From: Thiomicrospira cyclica
Lineage (GTDB): Bacteria; Pseudomonadota; Gammaproteobacteria; Thiomicrospirales; Thiomicrospiraceae
Direction: 5' to 3'
DNA length: 39,690 nucleotides
Assembly: GCA_022736205.1 (NCBI GenBank)
Contig: DZAT01000013.1
Coordinates: 1 to 39,690 of the forward strand
Part shown: piece by piece, positions 25,813 through 32,778 of the stretch
Numbering within the stretch: the first letter of the stretch is position 1
Layout of the letters: each line of letters starts with the position of its first letter
Notes under the pieces: generated by a model
Seen by the model: the letters and a program-made list of their open reading frames with translations, nothing else
What the model was told of the DNA's origin: nothing
Database searches by the model: none
Made by a program: the position numbers and the translations under genes

Positions 25813-26138
25813 CGGTGTTGTTATTCGTATTGTCGGGCTTGAGTGGCTGTACGCAGGAGTCGCAAAACCAAATTGGGCGCAGTCTGCAAAACTGGACGGG
25901 AACCAATGGTGTGGTCGAGATTTATTCGGGCGGCGTAATTGTGAAGCGTTTTATTCATGTCGACAAGTTATCGACGGCATATGGTACGAATGATAAACAA
26001 GCGCGTCCTTACCGTTTTGCCTATGGCGTGATTGATGAGAATTTAAATTATCATAAAGATGATGGCGAGAAAAAAGTCTATTTTGAAGTGGGTGAGTACA
26101 CATCAGAGTATGTCTTTTATGAAAATCCAAAAGAGTAA
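25779..26138 (+). CDS. Putative lipoprotein
   Basis: 119-aa protein with a basic start (MVRRG), a hydrophobic stretch and the lipobox LSGC (Cys24), so it is probably a lipidated envelope protein. The mature part is about 95 residues with beta-type segments (VVEIYSGGVIVKRFIHVDKL). I do not recognise the family. ATG 25779 has AGGAG 8 bp upstream; the ATG at 25761 has none. It starts inside the ubiA 3' end. Repeat copy B begins at its stop codon. Confidence 0.7.
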   Translation: MVRRGVVVSLVTVLLFVLSGLSGCTQESQNQIGRSLQNWTGTNGVVEIYSGGVIVKRFIHVDKLSTAYGTNDKQARPYRFAYGVIDENLNYHKDDGEKKVYFEVGEYTSEYVFYENPKE

Positions 26139-26259
26139 AAACCTATTGCGCCTTAAATTGCGTTGTTGCTGCGATGCTCGCGCTGCGTTGTGTACTTTTG
26201 TACACGCCTTGCGTTGTGCGTCTTGCGCCTAGCACTTTTTCGGTTCATGACGGTTTTTT
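26137..26259. repeat. Dispersed palindromic repeat, copy B
   Basis: About 123 bp. It has the same architecture and register as copy A at 18778-18904: it starts at a TAA stop with AAAAACC, holds GTGTAC-T4-GTACAC in the centre and ends CGGTTTTTT. Arms have drifted but the conserved blocks CTGCGTTGTGTAC, GTACACGCCTTG and TTGCGCCTAGCA remain. Confidence 0.75.
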
Positions 26260-26283
26260 ATTGCGTAAAGATAAAGGTGTTTT

Positions 26284-27813
26284 ATGTTTGAAGTTGCACA
26301 GTTGGGCATGAAGCTATCTGATAAAGTGTACAAAGAGCGCGAAAAAGCCTTGCGTGAGCGTTTATTAGCCTTGCAGTTTCAATTGCAGTCTGCAAAGTTT
26401 TCAGTCGTTGTGGTGTTTGCGGGTGTGAATGCTGCGGGTAAGTCAGAGATGATTAATCAGTTGAATGCTTGGATGGATCCGCGCTGGTTGGAAACCCATG
26501 CCTACGGCGCAGCAACAGAAGAAACCCGTCAACGTCCCCCTTATTGGCATTATTGGCGCGACTTGCCTGCTAAAGGTCGGATGGGATTGTTTTTAAGCTC
26601 TTGGTATTCACAACCCGTATTAGATAAAGTTTATGCTCGTATTGATGATGCGAGCTATCAAACGTCGTTGATGCAGATTGCCAACTTCGAGCGCGCGCTG
26701 TCAGATGATGGAACGCTGGTGTTGAAGTTTTGGATGCATTTGGATAGAAAAGCCCAAAAGAAACGCATGAACCAGCTTGAAAAAGATCCGTTGACTGCTT
26801 GGCGTGTGACCGATAAAGATTGGGAAAACTATCATCATTACGATGACTTTATTCGTGCTGCCGAAACAGCCCTACATAAAACAGGGACTGGGCAAGCCCC
26901 TTGGCTGATTGTGGAAGGTGAAGATGAAAACTATCGTTCTATCACGGTAGGTGAGGCGTTAGCTGATGCCTTAGAAAAGCAGTTACAACGTCAGCAGTAT
27001 GCCGATAAGCGTCATGCAGAGTCCTCTGTTCGCTTGTTGACGACGCAAGATGTGGCAGACAACGCACCGCCCGCGCCGAGCGTTCATCCCTTGTTAGCCT
27101 CTGTTGATTTAACGCAAAGCATAACACCTGTTGAATATAAAGATCAGCTTGCTAAGTTGCAGGCACGTTTAGGGTTATTGATGCAGCAAGCGCAAGATGT
27201 TGGCATGACCAATGTGATTGTTTTTGAGGGTTGGGACGCGGCAGGCAAGGGTAGTGCGATTCGACGCATTACACAAGCGTTAGATGCGCGTCAGTTTGTG
27301 GTGCATCCGATTGCTGCGCCTAGCGATGAAGAATTGGCACACCATTATTTGTGGCGTTTTTGGCGACGCTTGCCGCGCGCGGGTAAAGTAGCGATTTTTG
27401 ATCGTTCTTGGTATGGGCGCGTTTTGGTTGAGCGTGTCGAGGGCTTTGCTTCTGAATCGGCTTGGATGCGAGCTTACGCAGAGATTTCGGACTTTGAAGA
27501 TGAACTCGCAGCGCATGGTATTGTGGTCACTAAGTTCTGGCTTAATATCAGTCCAGAAGAGCAGTTGCGTCGTTTTGATGAACGCGCTAATGTGCCTTGG
27601 AAGCAGTTTAAGCTAACCGACGATGATTGGCGTAACCGCGAGAAGCGTCCACTATACGAACAGGCTGTTGCTGATATGATTGAGCGGACGAGCACACACT
27701 TTGCCCCTTGGACATTAATTGCGGCAGAAGATAAACGGTTTGCGCGGATTCAAATCTTAAAAACCCTCATTGCCCGTTTAGAAGAAGCCTTTGCACAGCG
27801 TGATGCGGTATGA
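26284..27813 (+). CDS. pap: Polyphosphate:AMP phosphotransferase (class II PPK2, two-domain)
   Basis: 509-aa enzyme that phosphorylates AMP to ADP using polyphosphate. It contains two PPK2 domains. The C-terminal one is complete: Walker A EGWDAAGKG (315-323), Walker B/lid FDRSWYGR with Asp373, and a lid arginine region. The N-terminal one keeps a Walker A (GVNAAGKSE, 47-55) but reads FLSSWYSQ at the Walker B position, having lost the Asp and Arg. It is therefore probably inactive and structural, as known for two-domain class II PPK2. RBS is weak (AAGGTG). Its stop overlaps the esterase start (ATGA). Confidence 0.9.
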   Translation: MFEVAQLGMKLSDKVYKEREKALRERLLALQFQLQSAKFSVVVVFAGVNAAGKSEMINQLNAWMDPRWLETHAYGAATEETRQRPPYWHYWRDLPAKGRMGLFLSSWYSQPVLDKVYARIDDASYQTSLMQIANFERALSDDGTLVLKFWMHLDRKAQKKRMNQLEKDPLTAWRVTDKDWENYHHYDDFIRAAETALHKTGTGQAPWLIVEGEDENYRSITVGEALADALEKQLQRQQYADKRHAESSVRLLTTQDVADNAPPAPSVHPLLASVDLTQSITPVEYKDQLAKLQARLGLLMQQAQDVGMTNVIVFEGWDAAGKGSAIRRITQALDARQFVVHPIAAPSDEELAHHYLWRFWRRLPRAGKVAIFDRSWYGRVLVERVEGFASESAWMRAYAEISDFEDELAAHGIVVTKFWLNISPEEQLRRFDERANVPWKQFKLTDDDWRNREKRPLYEQAVADMIERTSTHFAPWTLIAAEDKRFARIQILKTLIARLEEAFAQRDAV

Positions 27814-28439
27814 AAATCAGCTGTGTGATTGCCTTGCATGGTTTAGGGGCTGATGGGCAGGATTTAGCGCCCTTGCAAGACATGATGGGCATGACAGGGA
27901 TTCCTTGGCTGTTTCCAGACGCACCACGGTTGCCTGTGACGGTGAACGGCGGCATGCAGATGCCCGCATGGTTTGATATTTTAGGCTTTTCGCCCACCGA
28001 CCCTGTCGATACTCAAAGCATTGCCAAGAGTGCGCGTCGTATTGTTGGCTTGATTGAAACGCAAGTTGCTCAAGGTGTGCCTGCTTCTGAAATTGTATTG
28101 TTGGGCTTTTCTCAGGGTGGCGTTGTTGCTTTACATGCTGCTTTGTCTGCGCCCGTTCAGATTGGGGCAGTGATTGGTTTGTCGACATGGTTGCCAGCGC
28201 ATGAGCAATTATTACCCTTGTCAGGAAACCGTGCGCGTTTGCCAATTTGGTTGGGGCATGGCACAGCGGATACGGTTGTGCCTTTAGCCGCTGCACTGAG
28301 AGCCGAAGCTCGCCTAAAAGAAATGGGTATAAAGCGGGTTAGTTTGAATCATTATCCGATGGCACATAACATCGTGGAAGAAGAACTGAATGATGTGCAG
28401 CTCTGGTTAGCGTCGCTTACTGCACAGGGGTATTTCTAA
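27810..28439 (+). CDS. Carboxylesterase/phospholipase-family alpha/beta hydrolase
   Basis: 209-aa serine hydrolase of the bacterial carboxylesterase II / YpfH group. The nucleophile elbow is GFSQGG (Ser101), the acid Asp154 in GHGTADTVVP and the base His186 in PMAHNI. The oxyanion HGLGADG lies at residues 10-16. No signal peptide, so it is cytoplasmic; the natural substrate is unknown. It overlaps the pap stop by 4 bp, so it is translationally coupled. Confidence 0.88.
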   Translation: MKISCVIALHGLGADGQDLAPLQDMMGMTGIPWLFPDAPRLPVTVNGGMQMPAWFDILGFSPTDPVDTQSIAKSARRIVGLIETQVAQGVPASEIVLLGFSQGGVVALHAALSAPVQIGAVIGLSTWLPAHEQLLPLSGNRARLPIWLGHGTADTVVPLAAALRAEARLKEMGIKRVSLNHYPMAHNIVEEELNDVQLWLASLTAQGYF

Positions 28440-28450
28440 TAACTCAATAT

Positions 28451-28486
28451 TTCCTCATCCTCGCGTATGCGGGGATCCATGAAACG
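28451..28486 (-). repeat. Half copy of the 95-bp palindromic repeat
   Basis: TCATCCTCGCGTATGCGGGG followed by ATCCATGAAA matches, in reverse orientation and with one change in the core, the right half of the element at 32596-32690. It lies between the esterase and the relBE-like operator. Confidence 0.7.
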
Positions 28487-28512
28487 GAGTTTGTTATATG
28501 ATGATTGAGAAA

Positions 28513-28534
28513 TTTGATATACTTGTATATCAAA
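28513..28534 (+). promoter_or_regulatory. Palindromic operator of the relBE-like module
   Basis: Perfect 10-bp inverted repeat TTTGATATAC-TT-GTATATCAAA, 18 bp before the antitoxin ATG and containing a TATACT -10-like sequence. Expected binding site of the ribbon-helix-helix antitoxin for autorepression. Confidence 0.7.
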
Positions 28535-28552
28535 TAGAAAAAGGAGATCATC

Positions 28553-28777
28553 ATGTTAGCAATTAGATTGCCTGCTGAAGTTGAAGCTCGATTAAGCGTG
28601 TTGGCTCAAGCAACAGGTAGAACGAAAACGTTTTACGCCCGTGAAGCCATTTTGGCGCACTTAGATGACCTGGAAGACCTTTACCTTGCAGAACAGCGTT
28701 TAACCGACTATCGAGCTGGAAAAACTCAATCAGTACCACTAGAAGAGGTTATGAAACGCTATGGCATGGAATGTTGA
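28553..28777 (+). CDS. relB: RelB/CopG-type ribbon-helix-helix antitoxin
   Basis: 74-aa antitoxin. The ribbon-helix-helix DNA-binding start is clear (MLAIRLPAEVEARLSVLAQATGR), followed by helices (TKTFYAREAILAHLDDLEDLYL) and a toxin-binding tail (about 50-74). RBS AAGGAG lies 7 bp before the ATG and a perfect palindrome sits just upstream. It overlaps the toxin gene by 17 bp. Predicted to neutralise the RelE-like toxin and repress the operon. Confidence 0.85.
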   Translation: MLAIRLPAEVEARLSVLAQATGRTKTFYAREAILAHLDDLEDLYLAEQRLTDYRAGKTQSVPLEEVMKRYGMEC

Positions 28778-29036
28778 GTTAGATACCGCCGCAGAGAAAG
28801 AATTAGACAAACTAGACCCGCAGATAGCGAGACGCATTCTAACTTTTTTACACGGTCGAGTAGCAATGCTCGATGATCCTCGAAGCATCGGAGAAGCACT
28901 AAAAGGTTCTAAGCTAGGCGATTTCTGGAAGTACCGAGTCGGAGATCACAGAATAATTGCCAACATAGAGGATGGCAATTTGAGAATCATGGTGATCAAA
29001 ATCGGCAACAGAAAAGAAGTCTACCGAGAGAAATAG
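28761..29036 (+). CDS. relE: RelE/ParE-superfamily toxin
   Basis: 91-aa toxin of the RelE/ParE fold. Typical blocks are AEKELDKLDPQIARRILTFL (helices), GSKLGDFWKYRVGDHRIIA (central sheet) and VIKIGNRKEVYRE (C-terminal strand with the catalytic Arg/Tyr region). RelE members cleave mRNA at the ribosome, while ParE members poison gyrase; the KIGNRKEVY ending favours RelE. It overlaps the antitoxin gene and ends in TAG. The gap 29037-29155 shows nothing further. Confidence 0.87.
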   Translation: MAWNVELDTAAEKELDKLDPQIARRILTFLHGRVAMLDDPRSIGEALKGSKLGDFWKYRVGDHRIIANIEDGNLRIMVIKIGNRKEVYREK

Positions 29037-29155
29037 CACTCAAATTCTTGCAGGCTTGGTAGCGCTTGCCGTTATCTGTTTTTTCACGCTATTTCTTTCA
29101 ATACCTGCTTGTTGTTGCTGTTTATTAAGCGTAATATGATGCTTATTAACTAACG

Positions 29156-29791
29156 GTGATCACTGGCTTGCTGTATCGTCGATTTCCCAAATTATGGATA
29201 CCCGTTTTTGCATTGGCAGCGCTTGTGCTTGTTTCTTTGCCCTTTTTGCAACTGTGGCTAATGGACAAAGGGTATCACGGACGTTGGCTAGACGCGCCAG
29301 CTGCGCCGTTTACCTTGCCTTCTGCAACGGGTGACGTGATATCGCTCAATCAGTTTGCAGGGCGTTATGTGTATTTATACTTTGGCTATTTGCGTTGCGA
29401 TGGTTATTGTCAGGCACAAATGGTAACCTTGTTTTTATTGGGGCAGCAGTTAGCGGATAAGCCTGTTTCGATGGTGTTTGTTACCCTCGATCCCGAACGC
29501 GATAAGCCAGAAGAATTGCGTGCGACCATTGATAATTTGGTTATGCCACATTTTTATGCTGTGTTACCGCCGTCGTTAGCCGCAGCGCAAGCCTTAGCCA
29601 ACGACTATCAGTCGAGGGCTATGCGCGAAGGCGATTGGCGTTCGACAACGTATAAAATAGCGCATAGTGGCGAGATTTTCTTAATCGCGCCCGATGGCAA
29701 TATCAAGCTTGTTTATACAGGCGAGCATTTACGAGCCGACGAAATGACAGATGATTTTGAACGATTAATAGCGAAAGTAGGGGAAAAATGA
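29156..29791 (+). CDS. SCO1/SenC-family copper/redox protein
   Basis: 211-aa protein anchored by an N-terminal TM segment (about 13-35) with a periplasmic thioredoxin-like domain. Metal/redox residues of the SCO family are Cys81-x-x-x-Cys85 (LRCDGYCQ) and His170 (KIAHSGEIFLIAPDG). The LDPERDKPEEL segment is also typical. Such proteins help assemble the CuA site of cytochrome oxidase or act as thiol reductases. The start is GTG 29156 by frame limits, without a clear RBS, so it is the least certain start here. Its stop overlaps the chemoreceptor start (ATGA). Confidence 0.85.
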   Translation: MITGLLYRRFPKLWIPVFALAALVLVSLPFLQLWLMDKGYHGRWLDAPAAPFTLPSATGDVISLNQFAGRYVYLYFGYLRCDGYCQAQMVTLFLLGQQLADKPVSMVFVTLDPERDKPEELRATIDNLVMPHFYAVLPPSLAAAQALANDYQSRAMREGDWRSTTYKIAHSGEIFLIAPDGNIKLVYTGEHLRADEMTDDFERLIAKVGEK

Positions 29792-31806
29792 TGACACTTG
29801 AGATAACCATGCGTCAGGTAGAGCAGACGGATCGATCAAAAATTGATCGTTTGATGTTGACGATTTTACTGGCACATCTACCGTTTACCATGTTTTTAGC
29901 ACCATGGGGCATGGGTACTGGCACTTTCGCTGTGGTTGCTTCGTTATTGGTGGCAGCGGTCGGTGTGCTCGGCTTTGTGACATTGCGTGGACAACGTGCT
30001 TTTGGTGCGTTAATGGGCGCGTTATTCATGCTGATGTCGGCTATTTTGATTCAGGCTCAACTGGGTCGAATCGAAATGCACTTTCATATTTTTACCGCTT
30101 TGGCATTAATGCTCATTTATCGCGATTGGCTAACCGTGGTTGTACCAGCAGGCGTGATTGCGGTGCATCATTTGCTGCTTAATGCGTTACAAATGCAAGG
30201 TGCTTCTTTGGGCGATATGCCCTTAACCCTTTTCAACTATGGTTGTGGTTGGGGTATTACCTTTTTGCATGCTTTCTTCGTGGTATTCGAATCTACCGCA
30301 CTCATTTATTTTGCCGTGATGATGCGTGCAGAACGCGAGCAAAGCGTTGCCGCAGCTGCAACGGTTGCGCAGGTTTCAGCGACGGGTGATTATGGCTTAC
30401 GTGTACCAGACCAATACAAAAACGAAGCCAATGATGCGTTGAATACCATGTTGGCACAATTGCATGGTGCGATGGCTCAAATTGGTAGCGTTATGTAGGC
30501 AATTGGCAAGGGTGATTTTGGTCAGCGGGTCAATGGTGCCTTTTTGGGCGATTTGACCGTATTGCAACAGGGCGTGAATGCTTCTGCCGACAGTGTAACG
30601 CAAACCATGCAATCGTTGTCTAACGTCATGACAGGTTTGGCTCAGGGTGACTTGTCGGTTCGTATGGGCGATGGGGTTTCGGGACAATTGCCCGCTCAGG
30701 TCAATGCAACGATGATCAGCTTACAAGGCGTGGTCAGCGACTTAGGTCAAATCATGCGCTTGTTGGCTCAGGGTAACTTTGCAGAACGCTTAACGGCAGA
30801 CTTGCCAGGTCAGTGGCAACAACTCAAACAAGATGTCAATATGGGACTTGATGCGATGCAACAAGGCATTGCACAGGTGCAAGCCACGGCAGGTCGCATG
30901 GCGCAAGGTGACTTGTCTGTACCCATGACAGGAAACTTTCAAGGCGATTTAGCACGCTTGCAAACCGACTTAAACCAATCGATGCAAAATTTAGCCGCTC
31001 TAGTCAGCGAAGTCATGGCAGCGGCTGGCGACATGCGTGTATCGACTCATGCCATTAGCGATGCCAATCAACAGGTTTCGCATCAGATGCAAATACAGAC
31101 AGCCGAAATGGAGCAAACCACGGCTTCGGTGCAGCGTGTTGCCAGTACGGTTAAAGAAAGTGCTTCACGTGCTGTCTCTGCTAACAACATCACCGCCACA
31201 GCACAGGCTCAAGCAGTGAAAGGCGAGAAAACCATGCAGACAGCCATTGAAGCGATGGCAGCGGTGCGCGAGTCGAGCCAAAAAGTTGCCGATATTGTTG
31301 GTCTAATTGATGGCATTGCCTTCCAAACCAATTTGCTTGCCCTTAATGCTGCGGTCGAAGCGGCACGTGCAGGCGAGCAAGGTCGTGGTTTTGCGGTGGT
31401 TGCGGGCGAAGTGCGTGCTTTAGCAGGTAAGTCTGCCGACGCAGCCAAAGACATCAAAACGCTCATCGACAAAACCGTCACGCAAATCGAACAGGGAACC
31501 GCTCAAGTTGAACAGTCTGGTCGAGAATTGGCGCAAATCAATGCCAGTATCGGTCAAGTGAGTACACTGGTTGCCGATATGGCTAATGGCAGTCAGCAGC
31601 AAGCCAGCAGCGTGTCGAGCGTTGGCGATGCCATTCGCGCACTAGACAGTGGGTTAAAACAAAACGTGGCGCAAGCCTTGCAATCGACTGCTCAAGCAGA
31701 TCAATTGCAAAGTCAAGCAGATCGTCTGGTCGAAGCAGTGGGTCGTCTGAAGGTTGCAGGTGGTGGTCATGTCTCGCCTCAGCGTTTGGCATTACCCAGA
31801 AGATAA
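29788..31806 (+). pseudogene. Methyl-accepting chemotaxis protein interrupted by an in-frame TAG
   Basis: One continuous frame of 673 codons, broken only by TAG at 30496-30498 (codon 237). The first half (236 aa) has about six TM helices with His residues at 98, 100, 127, 128 and 161, then a HAMP-like segment. The second half (usable from about 30544, 420 aa) has two more HAMP-like repeats and a complete MCP signalling hairpin ([18 protein letters not shown] ... [18 protein letters not shown]). Homologous repeats in this receptor and its neighbour suggest CAG (Gln) at the TAG. The coding potential is otherwise perfect, so the lesion is recent, suppressed, or a sequencing error. Neither half alone would be a normal transmembrane receptor. 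Confidence 0.85.
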
Positions 31807-31832
31807 GCCAAGCTTTCGAGCCTTCAGAACAG

Positions 31833-31862
31833 AAAAAGCCAGCCAAGTCGCTGGCTTTTTTT
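31833..31862 (+). terminator. Intrinsic terminator after the first chemoreceptor
   Basis: Stem GCCAGC (31838-31843), 6-nt loop, GCTGGC (31850-31855), flanked by A5 and T7. It ends the SCO/chemoreceptor unit. The gap 31863-32029 is AT-rich with no clear promoter consensus. Confidence 0.9.
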
Positions 31863-32044
31863 GGATTATATTGGCGCTGAATGAGCGAAAATATGTATGA
31901 TAATTGGGTGCAATGCTCACTTTTTTTGTCATGTTATTTGCTGCTTGCACTTTTCTTATCGGCTCATTATTATTTTTGATTACACAAAGATACGAATACT
32001 GTAGTATGTTAATGGTGTGTTTTTAATTTATGGAGAATTTGATT

Positions 32045-32575
32045 ATGTTACGTCGTTCCTTTTTGACACTCTGTGCCAGCTTATTGGTCGTATCGAGCAT
32101 GACGGCTCAAGCAGAACTACCCGCCGACTTTAAAACCAAAGCCGATAACATGATGCCAAACATGAATAAGTGGGCGGCAGATCCCGCTGTTATTGCTGCC
32201 GCTAAAGCAGGCGCAACCACTGCAGGCATGAGCAACGCAAAATGGTCTGACTTGGCAGAAGGCGATGCGGTCGTTACGGGGTTAAGCAACAGCGCACTCA
32301 GCAAGCAGTTAGCAACCTATCAAAAATCGGGTGTGGGTAAACTGATCGTACGCGATAAAGAAGGCAATTTGGTTGCTTTTGCAATGGGTGCCGAAAAGCC
32401 ATTCTTGTATAACATTGCCAATCGTCCTAATTTTAAGGCAGCACTTGCTGGTGCCGATTTTGTTGCCGACAAAGTTGCCCCCGATCCTTCAAGCCAAAAG
32501 GCCAGCGTACAAATCGCTGTACCCATTAAAGATGGCGGTGCTATCGTTGGTGTGTTGCAAGCCAGTTTAGAATAA
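32045..32575 (+). CDS. Secreted single-domain sensor-like protein (Cache/PDC-like)
   Basis: 176-aa protein with a signal peptide (residues 1-23, ending AQA) and no further TM segment, so it is periplasmic. The mature domain has the pattern of an extracytoplasmic sensory domain: a long N-terminal helix region (about 28-70), then strands GVGKLIVRDKEGNLVAFAMG, a YNIANRPNFKAALAG segment and QIAVPIKDGGAIVGVLQASL. These resemble the PDC/Cache domains normally fused to chemoreceptors and kinases. No output domain is present. ATG 32045 has GGAG 9 bp upstream. It lies between two chemoreceptor genes, suggesting a soluble ligand-binding partner (inference). Confidence 0.55.
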   Translation: MLRRSFLTLCASLLVVSSMTAQAELPADFKTKADNMMPNMNKWAADPAVIAAAKAGATTAGMSNAKWSDLAEGDAVVTGLSNSALSKQLATYQKSGVGKLIVRDKEGNLVAFAMGAEKPFLYNIANRPNFKAALAGADFVADKVAPDPSSQKASVQIAVPIKDGGAIVGVLQASLE

Positions 32576-32595
32576 GTTGGCAACCTCTGGGCACA

Positions 32596-32690
32596 TCTAA
32601 AAACCCGTCATTCCCGCGAAAGCGGGAATCTATCTCATTGATTTCATGGATCCCCGCCTACGCGAGGATGACGAAAGGTAGGTTTTTAGA
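32596..32690. repeat. 95-bp MITE-like palindromic element
   Basis: Bounded by perfect 10-bp terminal inverted repeats TCTAAAAACC / GGTTTTTAGA. Inside are two hairpins in inverted orientation: ATTCCCGC-GAAA-GCGGGAAT (32610-32629), matching the ATTCCC-N8-GGGAAT form of neisserial dRS3-type repeats, and an imperfect ATCCCCGC/GCGAGGAT hairpin (32649-32669). It encodes nothing. Confidence 0.75.
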
Positions 32691-32778
32691 GACACCAAAA
32701 GACAAACATCCGTCAGTGCTTAGCAAGCTGAGTACTGACAGATGTTGATAATAAAAAAGAGAAAGTGGGGTGGTTGTT

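Noticed and set aside
18778..26259. Palindromic repeats considered as a CRISPR remnant
   Set aside because: Only single copies kilobases apart, no spacer spacing and no cas genes; they are dispersed intergenic elements.
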